Positions 38,145 to 51,469 of a stretch of 53,500 nucleotides of DNA are shown one piece after another. The position numbers and the translations under genes were made by a program. Under the pieces are notes generated by a model that was not told the DNA's origin, did not search any database, and worked only from the letters and a program-made list of their open reading frames with translations. Source of the stretch: Chrysomallon squamiferum (lineage: Eukaryota > Mollusca > Gastropoda > Neomphalida > Peltospiridae). The stretch lies in contig CM022672.1 of the NCBI GenBank assembly GCA_012295275.1, positions 27,549,930 to 27,603,429 on the forward strand, written 5' to 3'. Within the stretch, counting starts at the first letter, position 1. Each line of letters begins with the position of its first letter.

Positions 38145-41100
38145 TAATATCTAAAATAATTATCCGATAATTCTACCAATAATAATTTGTAATATAACAT
38201 ATTAAATCCATGGACAAATGCAATTAAACCAGAATGTTATTTCAGTATCAGTAAACTCCACAAGAGTACATTTCAGTTTCATCCTTAACCAGTGTTGGTA
38301 AGTGCACACACCTATTTAATGTTTCAGTTTTCTCTACCAATACTGAATTTAGAATTTTTATTTATTTTTACTTTTTTTTTTTTTATTATTATCATTTTTG
38401 AGTGTGTGTGTGTGTGTGTGTGTGTGTTTGTTTTTATTAACAGTAAATAAATGCTACAAAAAACAAAAACAGATTTACAGCAAAAGAATCTTCATCGCCA
38501 TCCACGAGTAGTTCCTGCACATTGACAAGCTGCTGCAGCTGTTTCTCTTCTTCTTGAACCTCAAATATAACAAAACAATTACAAAATTTTATTTCTGAAC
38601 ATTATCAATTAACTGTCTGACACATATAGACATTTCAGTAGTGTGTTCCAAATGTATTTGTTCATCTATAGTTTGTTTTTTATCAGAAAGTAAATACTTG
38701 TCATTAATTAACAATATTATAATGTTTTACATAAGTTAAGCTACCAAAACAATGATGTGGAGAGCTTTTTTTAAAAAACAAATTATAGTAAATGACCGAG
38801 ATAATTAATCTCTCTACATTTTTAGTTTTTGTACAAGACACAATTATAAGTAAGATCTTTTTCTAAAAGATTAACTCTAAAACTGAACCTTTTGTTTTCA
38901 TATGCATTTTGATTAAAGGCATTTCCCTGAAATTAATTTTTTTTTTATACTTAAACAGAAACTGAAAACAAATGTATACATTTAGTAAGAATAAGAGAAG
39001 CAGATGGAAGAAGGAACAAATATTTTATTTAATAATATTATTAAAATGCATTTTTAAAATATAGTTACTTAACAAATAAGTGTTGTTTTTATTTAATAGT
39101 AAGGAACATTTTATATGCATCTTCCTAGATTGTACACAAAAGATTTTCTAGAAAAACCCCAAAGCAAACAGCATATATATATATATATATATATATTTAT
39201 AAATATATTGCAGAGCACTAAAGAGAAATGACCCTGCAACCAATTAAGTCTCAGGCTAATTGACCACAGAGGTAGATTCAGAGTGTGTTGTATAAATCTT
39301 ACTTTCTGTAGTCTTCGTTTTGCATTTACTTCTTTCAGTCGACTAATTTGTTGTTGTCTTCTCTCTTTTTGTTGTTCTGCACTTAGCTGATTCCCTTGTA
39401 GCTGTAAATATTAAAATACATTAAATGTAATAGCACTTTCAGCCCTCACTCTAAACTGTATCTAAACTATATTCCAAGAATAAAGATTTTAACCAGAAGT
39501 TTAATTTGGTCAATTCATGTGTTAAAACAGCACATTTTCAATCCATCTACCAAAAGCAAGCAGTTTAGTCTATGTTTAATATTTCTTTTAAAAGAATCAT
39601 TAATTAAAAAAATAGAAAACATTTTATTTAAAATGAATCTACATTATGAATAATTATCTAAATAAATGAAACAAACTGTAAAGAACTAATTACAGCTTAC
39701 ACTAGCGTAAGGTAGTTGTATTTTATGAACGTTAGCTTCAAACACTTCTGGCTTAAGCCAGTCTTCCAGTTCAGCCAGGTAATCGGAAGCCATGTATGAA
39801 TGCTCACGGATCATTTCCTGAAAAAAATACAAAAATACAAAAATAAAATATTAAAATTTTAATACCACTGAACTGTTAATGGTCAGAAAAATATTTTGTG
39901 TCTGGATGTGATCAAATTTAAATATGATAACACAATCAAGCAACTTCACTAAATATCTAGAACTTAGAAGCCAGAAAAACTGAAAAATAACTTTTACATC
40001 AAATAAGGCCATGACTGAAGATATCTGGAGCATTAGGGAAACCACTGGAAAGGTAGTAACACAACAGACGAAATGTTCAGTTCTAAATCTTTTCTTAAAC
40101 ATGCTTCCTACTTTTAATAGCACAAATTGAAGTAAAATATGCAATCCATACCATAAAAGAATAAATAAATAAATAAATAAATAAATAAAAAATATCAATA
40201 AATATTTAAAAATAATAATAATCTTGTAAATACCTCAGCACGAGTTAGTGTTATCTGGGCAAAATGTCCTGGATATTTGAGCTGCAGTATTCGCTGCAAG
40301 AAAGAATCAAGATGGATGCCTCCTAGATTCAATCTTCGACAGTTTACTGAATCAATGCGTCCATTCAGAAAGGGAAGAACATGTGTTGCCTGATAACCAC
40401 AGTCAACAATCAGAGCATCTGCTGTGGCTGAAAGACAGAAATAAATTAGCTGAGATTAAAATAACCATAAAAAAAATAAAATAAAATAAAATAAAATATA
40501 TAAATAAGGGCAGAAATGAAGCGTATGATAAAGAGAAAAGACAGTTTTAATTAGAATCATTAAATGAAAAATATATATATTCTGGCATATTAAAATTCTG
40601 TTTAGCTACTTTAATGATTCCAGCCATATCATACTAAAGAGATTATACTTAATAGTAAAATGTTATGATTGAACACAAATAAAAGTTTCTCATTAAATAA
40701 CAATGTCGCATTGTCATATTTTTAGTTTTGTTTGCCTGGAGGGTAAGAAATATTTTTTCTTATTTTGGATTAAGAAAATAGACATGAAAAACAGGTGATA
40801 TTTAACACATAATCTATAAATAATAAGTGATTAAATATTGTTCTTACATGCATTACTATTGTTGTGATAGAAACTGAACAGGGAATCCACTCCATATACA
40901 ATCTGAGGTATGTGGTAACACTCAAACAGCAGCTCAGACATTTCTGAGAAACAAAAGATTATTTTTAATCCAACATTAAAAAAAACCCCTGAAAACATTG
41001 AGTTATTATTTTTTTTTATAATTTGTTGATTGCCTAAATATTGAAACTGAGATCAAACAAAGATGAACTGGGCTATACCCATTTATATGCAAAAAAACTA

Positions 41101-42781
41101 CTGTAACTAAAATAATTTCTTTACTTGCTCATTTTTACTAAATACAATATCTCTGACATTAATTTAAAAATATACTGAATTTAATTAAGCAATATTACAT
41201 TTACTTGAAAAAAATATTAATATCACTGAGTAAACACATACATACAGAGATGATCTATTATGCATACACATATACAAATAAATTTATGAAATGACAATGT
41301 TACTAAAGTTTGAAAGCACTCACGCTGGCGGCAGTAGTTTGGATTACAAACTGGTTCTGTGATAACCACAGGGTGGTCCACACGCCCTTCAGTATTTATT
41401 CCAAGATGGCTAAAAATGTAGTCAAATATCTGTTCCTGTACCAGTGAAAATAAAATGCAAATGAACCAAAGTGAAGTTAGTAACATTTCAAGAATTTATT
41501 TCAATAAAAATAATGATTTCAATGACCAGTGCACTGTCCAGCAAAATTTCATTTAGTCAGTGGTAGTAATGAATGTTAACAAATATGCTCTTCCTTACAA
41601 AGATAATTAGAATGGAAATATGTTGTGTCTGGTGCTAAAAATATTTCTGTCATTTACTTGCCTGTACATCATAAAGTGTGACCACATTTCTGTCAAACTG
41701 TGTTCGAAGAACCCAGCGCACAACTTCAATATTTGAAATGTCATTACCAATCTGAAGGTCAGACTCCTGAAATCAAAATTAACATTTCTTTTTTTTATCT
41801 TTCATTTACATTTACTTTTTTGTAATTAATCTATGTTCATAGTTCTTAGACAAAAATATTACTATTCTTAGGGTATTAATTTCACATTAAATTGATTGCA
41901 ATATAATCAGTTACGTATTTTAAAATACATTGTGATAATATAAAATAATAAATTAAAGACAAGGAAAACAAGAATTAGTAGATGATAGAACAGTATTTTC
42001 AATCCTTTAACTAACAAATGCATGAACAAATTCAAAATTAATTTACAAAACATTTTCTTGCCTTTTTTTGTTTTAATTATTTATATCTAGCTTTATCATT
42101 TAGAAACTTAAAACAGTATAAATGTATTACATGTATGCCTTTATTACTATATTGCAAACCAAATATTTAATTCAAAAATTCAACTTTCACCAGGTTTATA
42201 AAATAAGAAAAAACAATGAAAACAGAAAAATAAACAAAGACCATATTAAAAATAAATACAGGTTGAGGTTAACTAATCATATAAATTATATAATAAAAGG
42301 GGGAAGTGTTAAATTATTATTAATAAAATATAAAATGCATTTAACAAAAAAATCTATAAATTATTACAATTATTTACTACCATAAATTACATTTTACGTG
42401 TATGTATGTATGCATGCATGTATAACTGGGACATGGATACAGAATAGAAAGATAAAAGAATACCTTTTTGCCTCGTTGCTTTGCTGTAATATTTTTAAAG
42501 ATCAGGGTTGGCTCTGATTTGTTTGCCCAACCTGCCCGACATTGATATGTTCCTGAAACAGTTTTAAAAACGTGTTTTAACTTTGATAGAAGAATATGAT
42601 AATATATATTTCTTATTTTTTCTTTCTGAAAATTCCAGCGGAGAAATAGAAAATTTGCAAACACTGTACCATTATCAATAACAATTGGAATTTTGCTCTG
42701 TTGCAAAGAAGCTGGATATTCGAGAACTACATCAGGTACAGGTTTCTCATCTTTAAATGTGTACACCTGGATTCCCGCCAT
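32587..42781 (-). CDS. ACTR5: Actin-related protein 5 (INO80 complex subunit), 19 coding exons
   Basis: Nuclear actin-fold subunit of the INO80 chromatin remodeller. Coding exons, 5' to 3' on the minus strand: 42781-42670, 42552-42464, 41766-41662, 41435-41324, 40943-40848, 40427-40234, 39817-39701, 39401-39303, 38559-38479, 37963-37835, 37421-37272, 36913-36830, 36253-36145, 35701-35631, 35208-35114, 34568-34485, 34054-33937, 33363-33252, 32759-32587. They total 2130 nt, 709 residues, all phases consistent. Landmarks: MAGIQVYTF start, phosphate loop [61 protein letters not shown], a charged coiled-coil insert (about residues 270-550, with [16 protein letters not shown]), then [27 protein letters not shown] and C-terminal SWHGARKFA. 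The insert is typical of the family and makes it longer than my recollection of the human protein (about 600 residues). Intron 3 uses a GC donor. An acceptor lies five bases before the ATG, implying a 5' UTR exon. Confidence 0.95.
38067..38141. repeat. GA/GGGA simple repeat in an ACTR5 intron
   Basis: Purine-only run of AGGG, GGGAGA and then pure AG units, between exons 9 and 10. The complementary strand gives a Ser/Leu low-complexity frame that is not a gene. Confidence 0.9.
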
Positions 42782-42785
42782 CAAA

Positions 42786-44507
42786 TCTGTGGAATAAAAT
42801 AAGATTAGCAATGTGTCTGTATTTATTCTATGCATCAGACGTGGTCATTTAAAATTATTTTTTTCCCCAATATGCATAATTAGGTATTACTTCTAGTGTG
42901 TGTAATAAAGGAGTATATATATATATAAAAAAAAAAAATTAAAAAAAAAGTAAATAAATGGAAAATAACAGAAAAAAAAGATTGAAAAAAAAAAAAAAAA
43001 AAAAAAAGGGAAAAAAACAGAAATAAAGAAGGTTTAATTAAATAAATAAAAAAGATATTGACAACACTTGCCACTGTATTAAATAACATAGTGTCAACGT
43101 ATTTTGTCATTCTTTGATAGCATTAGTGATTAGTTTCGGCTATGCTTCCTATTTTATGTGTTAGCGTTACACACAAATATACTGTTTTTGTCCCTCTAAC
43201 GTATAAAAGTAAAGGCCTCACTCTTATAAAGAATTAAGAATATAGACGTATAAGCAATACAATTCTGCTATCATTAAAAGAAAACAACACTAAATTATGT
43301 TTATCATTAAATATAATAATTTGATATAATTGTAATGACATTTTGATCTTCGATCGAAAATAAGGAAACAGCGAAAACAGATACCATTGAACGCCGAGAA
43401 GTAAAAATATACAATAAAACAAAACTACTGATATATCAACAATAAAATAAAATACAATAAACATCCATAAAACACGCCGCTGTTCAAATAATATAAAATA
43501 GTATTACTGTTTAAATTTTAAGTAATAAATTATTGTACATTTTCCTTTTTCAAATGAGTGAGTTGACTTTCTTATTTCACTGTTCAAAAGATCTCTTCTT
43601 ATGACAAGTTTTTTTTTTATCATTCATATATTTTTTTATATATATATATATTAAGGTATTGTACTGAACTCAAAAGTCATACATTTTTATAATTTGCATC
43701 GTAATTATTTAAATTAATTTTTGGAATTAAATATAAATTTTGTTATCTAACTGTTCAGACACAATTAATGGCAGAGACCCGTTTCGTAATATTTTAATAA
43801 TTTATGCCTCTGTGTAATAAATGCGGTTGTAATGGATCAGATAACATTGGTATTAAACGATCATAACGGTATTTCGTTGAGTTGTTAAGGAAAAATTAAT
43901 ACAAATTAAAATAAATATAAGGTTAGTATATACAGATGTCGTACTATATGTCAAAACTATAAATCTTAGAAAACTACAAGTATAAATGTTGACTGGACCA
44001 CGGCGATAGTTACATTTTAAAGATGATGCTGCGCTAACTGTAACATAATTTAGGTATGTGACAAATTTTTCAAAACTATAATTTTCCTATAAAATTATAT
44101 ATCATCCGAAAGAGAAAAAAAGGGGGGTGAGGAAATGCAGATTACAATGACACTAAAATGAGTAGATATGAAAAGATTGACGTATTTTCATCTGAATAAA
44201 ATTTGCCCGTATTTTCCCTTCAGAATATGACACATTTCCTTCGTTTGACAACATAAACATTGAATATCTTCATACAGATTCAAACCAATATCCATGTATT
44301 ATCTGTCAAAATGTAGCTTTAGGCGAGTTTTATGGTTATGCAGTATTGTTAAGCATTTTGATAACCGCACTAATTAGCTCAAATGTACCTTACAAGTTAA
44401 TTATGTAATTCTCGAAAGCTCATAGAAATTAAACCAGTATACAAACAGATCATTTTTCGAGACTGGTGAATTGCATAGGCCTTTACATTTTCATGCATTT
44501 TGTTAAC

Positions 44508-44557
<50 letters not shown>

Positions 44558-45226
44558 CGATCAATTAATAACATTAATTAGCGTTAATTTCCCGATGGAC
44601 TTAATTACCGAGCTATATAAAAGTCATAAAAATATAACTTGCGAAGAACTGTTTTCATAAACATCATCTTTATCAGAAAGAAAATATTATCTAAAACTGA
44701 AATATTATGCCACATAATTACTAAATCAAACAAAACTAAACATCGAACTTGTCAGACATCAGCAACAACAGCAATCGACATGGCCGCGTCATTTTCGTGA
44801 ACACCCCCCACATTTTGATACCTAAAATTAAGTGTCTGTTACCCCAGATATTTGTATGAAATTAAGCAGACTATGAGAAAAATGCGTAATTTGTAATTTG
44901 AATATGATTTAATGTCCAGAATAAACTTAGTTTTGTCACACGACGATAATTTTGAAACTGTAAACGTGTCTCTTGATTATCTGATCACATGACTATGACG
45001 AAGCTGAATATGTATACTGTGGCATACTTTTGTTGCTTTTGAAAAAATATAAAAATAATAACGAAACAGAATGGCAAATGAGCGAATCCCCTTCAAGAAA
45101 AAAAAATCTTTATCTGTTATAACAAGTATAAACACATATTGAACATTAATAAAATTGATTATGGAGGTGTGTGTCTGTTATATATATGTTTATTATTCCT
45201 AACATGTTGTGCTGTTTCCTCTGCAG
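42786..45226. promoter_or_regulatory. Divergent intergenic region between ACTR5 and the glycosyltransferase-like gene
   Basis: The two genes point away from each other across about 2.4 kb, so both promoters should be here. Unlike most of the window it holds several CpG-bearing patches (for example near 43375-43480, 43995-44040 and 44776-44800). No core promoter element was assigned. Also contains poly-A near 42987-43008 and an ATT run at 44508-44556. Confidence 0.45.
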
Positions 45227-45229
45227 AAA

Positions 45230-47114
45230 ATGGCTAATTCTGCAAGACAGATGAAAGTTTGAATACAAATGAAGTGTCTGCAGTCATCAAGAACGTTGGT
45301 AATACCAGTTTATTATTTACAGTGATAGGAATGAAGGCAAGGCTAGTGACATATAAGTAACAGTATCATTTGCTAGGTAATAACAAATAACATGTTTACA
45401 ACAATTTGCTGTTCATCATTACCCACTCATTGTTTGGATGTGGATATTCTAATATATTCTAATATATTCATGATGTAATGAATCTGACTTGGCATCTGGT
45501 CACAAATACCTACACTAGTAATTAAGTGTAGAATTTATAGTTGCACATGTCATTTTGTAAGTTGATATTACTTCTTTACAATAATGCTCAGAAATATTTA
45601 CTTACAACAATACTGAAACACCCAGACAGCTTCTCTACTGCTGCAGCTTTTAAATTTACTTAACATTTTTATTTATTTTTTTGTTTTAATAATAAATAAA
45701 TAAACCCTAACTGAAACCATTTTTGATTAACCTATTGTTTGAAAATTTGTATGAATTTATTAACTATTATATTTTATCCTTTCCTTGCAGATATTTATTT
45801 TTTTTTATCTTTGTATTTCAGGCAAGGCCAAGTTTTTTCATTGCTGTTCTTGTTGTTTGGGCTTTGGTTTTTATTGTCTTGCACTACATTTTCTTGCAAA
45901 AGGATTTTCTTAACAGAATATTTCGTGAGTCTAATAAAAATTTCAACCTGAATGTAAAAGTTTCATCAGATATATCAACAGATCACAATTCAGACAAATA
46001 TATTATATATTTTTGTGATGGGAGTTTTTTGTGTGGCGGCTGGGCAGACCGAATCAAAGGGATATTTGCCGGGTATCTCATAGCAAATGCTACTGGAAGA
46101 AAGTTCAAAATCCAGATGGACGTTCCATGTGAAATTACAAATTATCTGCTTCCAAATTCTGTCAACTGGACAGTTGATACTAAAGCATTGTTTGGAAAGT
46201 CTTCTAAACATTTTGTTGAAATCAGCAATGCTGAATTTCAGCAATCTTCTGCAGTTACAGATCTCAATACAGTGTTTGTTGAAGATGTTATATATTTTTC
46301 TTTCAATTTAGATCTTGTTCCATACATCAGGAGAAACCCTCACCACAAAGAAACATTAGAGTGGATGGAGCTTTATACTGATGCAAAACTCTACTTCCAT
46401 CTTTTCAGAGAACTGTTTCAGCTGAAACCCAAACTCTCGCAGAAACTTCTGGACTTCAGACTCAAGATAGCTGATAACTCCAGACTATTCTGTGCTCAGA
46501 TTCGCATGGGAAAAAATCCTTCTGCAATGAATGACTCAGAAGTACGAACATCTAATGAAGATGTCCTACTGGTTTGGGATTTCTTCCGCCATGTTGCCAA
46601 AAGTGACTTTTACCCCAATTCCAATCATCCTGATCCTAAAAAGGAACTCAAGCACTTTCATCAATATCGTCATAATAATCTCCAGCAGGACAACATGCAC
46701 TATTTACTGTTTGTGACATCGGATTCTGAACAAGTCAGAATACAAGCAGCAAATCTGTTTCCCCAGCACTTCTTAGATCTTCCTGGTAATCTTATCCACA
46801 TCGAAAGGTCATTAGGGTCAAAGGAAAAACTGTGTGAAGGGTTTGGCAAAGTGATTCTTGATCAGCTTATTCTGGGTTACTGTGACATACTGGTCATTAG
46901 CAAGAGTGGATTTGGTGAGATTGCAGCTTACATGAGACTGAAGAATGACAACCTGTACTGCCTGCGATACTCTCGGTTATACAGATGTTATCTGCAAAAC
47001 TTTGACTTTGATCTTGTGTTTACACTAAAGATAACATTTTGTGTAGTGTTTTCTTTAACTGTTGTTCTTGCTGTGTTAATCAGAAACTGTCTGTGTAATA
47101 AAAACAAAAAGTAA
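45230..47114 (+). CDS. Putative membrane-anchored fucosyltransferase-like glycosyltransferase
   Basis: The main exon, 45822-47114, is open for 430 codons. I place the start at 45230 (Kozak-like aaaATGg): a 9-codon exon MANSARQMK ends at a weak donor AAA|GTTTGA and joins in phase 0 to ARPSFFIAV after the acceptor tttgtatttcag. A start at 45723 reading through that acceptor is the alternative. The predicted 439-residue protein has a short basic cytosolic end, a membrane anchor (about residues 13-33) and a lumenal domain with CGGWADRIKGI near the front, FCAQIRMGKNP in the middle (like the HxRxGD loop of fucosyltransferase folds) and SKSGFGEIAAYM near the end. N-glycosylation sequons occur (NAT, NWT, NDS). 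A second hydrophobic segment, TFCVVFSLTVVLAVLI, precedes a Cys/Lys tail. The fold assignment rests on motif resemblance only; substrate unknown. Likely Golgi or ER. Confidence 0.8.
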
Positions 47115-47148
47115 GAAAAATATATAATCAAGAAAAAAATAAGGTCAA

Positions 47149-47325
47149 CACATTTATTTAGATAATCATGCTCAGAATCAAATCAATGTTAATTTATTGT
47201 GATAGTTCTTTTATAGATGATGAATGTATAACACATTTATTAAGATAATCATGCTCAGAATCAAATCAATGTTAATTTATTGTGATAATATTGTGATAGT
47301 TCTTTTATATATGATGAATGTATAA
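47149..47325. repeat. Direct duplication of about 80 bp downstream of the glycosyltransferase gene
   Basis: The block acacatttatttagataatc through tgttaatttattgtgatag and gatgaatgtataac occurs twice in succession. The second copy carries a short internal duplication of attgtgata. Probably within the 3' UTR or just beyond. Confidence 0.85.
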
Positions 47326-50300
47326 CAAAAAGAAATGTTTTTATTCTGCTAATTTAGAAGATACAACAAAACCTCCCCCTTAAAAAACTTGGAACTACCC
47401 AAACTGAGTTTCCATGTTATTTCAATATATAAAAAAAAAGAAGCATATATTAAGTTATAGTTGTAAAATAAAAAATAAAAATGTAACTGAACAGGACCTG
47501 TACTGATTCTTCATAACTTGAAAAAAATATTGATATTAAAAGATGAACTCAAAGTTTAATCAAATCTTTTCCTCAGGTTTAGAATATTTCCTGACAACAA
47601 CCTTTTTATTCTGTTACACAAAGAAATTATCACATATACAAAAATATATATTGCATTATCAGACTTACAGTTTTAAATATTTTTCCACAAAAAGAGAAAG
47701 CATACAGCACTGGATATATTGGAAAAGTTTATTATGAGGAAGAACAAAGCTTAAAACAATTGAGTTGTGTCTAGGCTACTGAAAGAAGTATTATCTTTAT
47801 AATCTATATAAGAATAAAAATCTGAATTACTACACAATTTAAAAATAAAACTGTTTTGATCAAATAACTCTAGACATTGTCATGAGTATGAAAGCAAATG
47901 ATATATGTCAAACATTTTGAAAGAGAATATTTAGCAGTTTTCAGGTGAACAAATTTGCTATATTTATTTTTATTTATTTATTGTGTTTTCAAAATAAGCC
48001 TTGTGTGTAATTATTTTTGGTAGGTGGGAGGGTATTTGTTAGATGGTGTAGCTCTGTTGAAGAAGAACAACAAAAAGTAAATCGTCATCAACATCCATAA
48101 TTAAAATAAGAGTACAACCAGAAAACTATATCAGTAAAATAAAACTGATACAAACTAAAACATCATTATTACTACATATAAATTATTTTTAAAAATTAAC
48201 AGTGCTAAGTATTTATCTTTCGTGCTATTTAAATTAAAGAGTAAATTTATTCAGTCTGATTTTTTAATAGTAAATAGCATATTATATCCCCTCCAAATAT
48301 TATTAATAATAATATGTGTTAATGATTCATATCAGGTATATGATTATAAATCGTTTAACAAATATGTGACGTGTAATTTTAAAATTAATAATAATAATAT
48401 TAATAAAATAATTAAAAGAGAATTGTTTTAGTGTTGTCAGGAAAATACAATTACTCTGTGCTAGTCTACCATATTAGCAATGATGTCACAACTCCAATTG
48501 TAGTGTTCAGATCTGCAACAATATTATTTTTTTTTTTTTCATACTTTGTTATGAGCGATGACAAATTGCCAAGAAAAATACAGTGATAGTTTTAAAGTAA
48601 ATATGTATTTGAACAGGTACACTTTAAGTAAATCTAATAACTGTATGTAAATACAGACTTAACGTATAATTACGACAAAACAAACTCGTACTTGTTTATA
48701 GATATAAAAGAAAGGGAAGTAAATGCTATAGTTGAATTCCGGTCGAAACGTAACGTATTTAAAAAAATAATAATAATAATAATAAATAAAAATTATATAT
48801 ATATATTTTTTTGTAATACAAATAATTTTGTATTTATAATTTAGTTTTATAAAGTAATGACTACATGCGTTAATTTTAGTTAATTATGACACTAAATTAA
48901 TATATGCATTAAAGCTTTACCTAGCGAATAAAAATAAATGCTTTAAAATGGGATAACAATGTAAAGAGACCAATATTACATTAATGAAGTGAAAAAAAAA
49001 AATATATATTAATGCACAGGACATTTTTAAGTGTAATTCTTTGTATTAAAAAGTAGTATTTTACTGAACAGCAGTCATCTGACATTTAGCACAATTTCTC
49101 AGGCATAAAACACTATGTACGTACGTATGTACGTATGTATTACTCTGATTTAAGGTAATGATATTTAAACAGTTACAGAAGTTAATTCTGAACTGTACAC
49201 GAGTCAAAGCTTCACGAAACAAAATTACAAATGAAAATTACTTCCGGCTGCAAGAGGTGTCAGGTGAACTCAAAGTTAATAGAGGAAGAAGCATCAAACT
49301 GACATTTAAAATAATAATCAAAATAAAAAGCCATGATTTGCTGTATTTATATTTAATTGGATATGCTGGAAGTTTCTTTCTTTTTTTATTTATTTATTTA
49401 TTGTGACTTCAAAGTTAAAAGACCAGTACAAAATTATAAAATTAAGCCTGATTATTTTTGGATTTGGAAGAGGATAAGCTCAGATGAAACACAGCATAAC
49501 CGCCCCAAAACCCCAAAACCCCAAAACAAAACAAACCCCACAAACGGATAAATAAGTAGATAAATAGATAGATAGATAAATGGATAGATAGACAGACAGA
49601 TAGATAAATAAATAAATAAATAAACAAATAAAAACTAAAAGAAGAGAAAAGAAAAAGAAACAAAGGAAAAATAAAAGAAACGCCTCATACCGAAATCAAC
49701 GATTTATTTTTTATTTTTTATACAAAGATTTTATTTAAAAAATATAAAATATAAATATCTATTCCGACAGAAACGATATCCACTGAATGTATTCCTTTAT
49801 ATCTACAGTTACCATTTGAAGTTTACTATCTTGTAAGGATCCCAGACATCTCGCCCAAAATTTTGCCTCATTTTAAAAAAAGAGTCTAGTTACGGCCATG
49901 CTCTCTATATAGATATATTATTTATTTATTTATTTTATTTATTTTACAATTCATATTAATTACATACTATAACAGCATTACTAGTTAGAGTTGAAAAAAT
50001 GAAGCAATTTTACTTCAGATCTTTGAAAATCGTATTTGATTTTGTTTGATAAACTCTATTTATTTATTTATTTATTCATTTTACAATGTATATATAAACG
50101 ACACTACGATTTCAAAGTAATTCTGTTTACAAATAATAATAAAATGGAGAATAGAGCTTTTGAATATTTTGTCTAATGTTTCCACTAAATTTTATTTTTA
50201 TCATGCTCTTTTGACAAAGTGAAATACCAATCAGGGCCAATATAGCAATAATTTGTTATAATGGTTGTGACCTATGCATGAACAGTTTCAAATTCGGCAG
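47326..50300. other. Intergenic AT-rich DNA
   Basis: No gene supported. Contains AAT repeats near 48767-48790, a short TACG/TATG palindromic run near 49117-49140, a CCCCAAAA triplicate at 49503-49526, a GATA-type tract at about 49556-49625 and ATTT repeats near 49919-49950. The longest frames here are low-complexity. Confidence 0.5.
49503..49625. repeat. CCCCAAAA triplicate followed by a GATA-type microsatellite
   Basis: Three head-to-tail CCCCAAAA units are followed by C/A-rich sequence and then GATA, GACA and AAAT units. It reads as simple sequence. Confidence 0.8.
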
Positions 50301-50329
50301 TTTCCACCATGTTGATGACGTTCCCAGGG

Positions 50330-50337
50330 TATAAATA
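50330..50337 (+). promoter_or_regulatory. TATA box of the secreted Cys-rich protein gene
   Basis: TATAAATA stands 50 bases before the start codon at 50387, in a locally GC-richer patch (cccagggtataaatacgagc). With initiation about 30 bases on, the 5' UTR would be about 20-25 bases. The sequence gcagtcacagac near 50355 is a plausible initiator. Confidence 0.65.
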
Positions 50338-50386
50338 CGAGCATCCCACGTCGCTGCAGTCACAGACATTAATGTATTCTACGAAA

Positions 50387-51401
50387 ATGAACAAGTTACT
50401 GGTTTGTTTCGTTCTCTTGCTTCTTTCAGGTATTTACTTTAATTTTGTTTTGTTTTGTTATTTTTATGTTTTGTTATGTTGTTATGTTATGTTTGTTTTG
50501 TTTTGTTTTGTTATGTTTTGTTTTATTATTTTAAATTAATTGGTTTTGGTTGGTTCAGTTTGGTTTTATTTATTTATATATTTGTTAATTTTTTAAATTT
50601 ATCTATTTGTTTGTTTGTTGTTGTTGTTTTTTGTGTGGTTGTTTGTTTTGTTTTGCTTTAGTGTTGTTTTACATTTTTTCATTTTATTTATTTTATCTTA
50701 GTTTATTTTATAATATTTATTTACTATTCCTTATAATACGAATACTACAGTAGTTTGTTACCAGGTTATTAGACATACTTACAAGCAGCGGTCAAATTAT
50801 TGACAAAACTGGACTGCTTTCTCTTGACAAATATAAAGTCATTTAAATCTGCCAGAAAAATCGTTTCAGCTGGTAAACAGAATGATCATAAATGATAACT
50901 TCTACATTCGATAAATCGTTGAGCATAGGAATATTAGTAATAAAAGTTTAAAAAGATGAAGCTGATATAAATTAATTACGAATGATGATTATATAAAAAA
51001 AAAATACAAATTTTTCTTGTTCTCCTTGTTTTATTATCATCATCATCCTCATCTCTTGTTCGTTTTCTTCTTCTTCATCTTCTTCTTATTTTTATTGTTG
51101 TTATTATATTATTATTATTATTATTGTTGTTGTTGTTGTTGTTACTGCTATTATTATTATTGCGGTTGTTGTTATTATTATTATTATTATTATAGTTGCT
51201 GTTGTTACTGCTATTATGATTATTATTATTATTATTATTATTATAGTTGCTGTTGTTACTGCTATTATTATTATTGATTATTTATTATTATTATAGTTGC
51301 TGTTGTTACTGCTATTATGATTATTGCGGTTGTTGTTGTTATTATTATTATTATTATAGTTGCTGTTGTTGTTGTTGTTACTGTTATTATTATTATTGCG
51401 G

Positions 51402-51469
<68 letters not shown>

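Noticed and set aside
44770-44800. catggccgcgtca, possible start codon of an upstream exon for the glycosyltransferase-like gene
   Set aside because: The frame closes after six codons with no donor in frame; it may belong to a 5' UTR or promoter.
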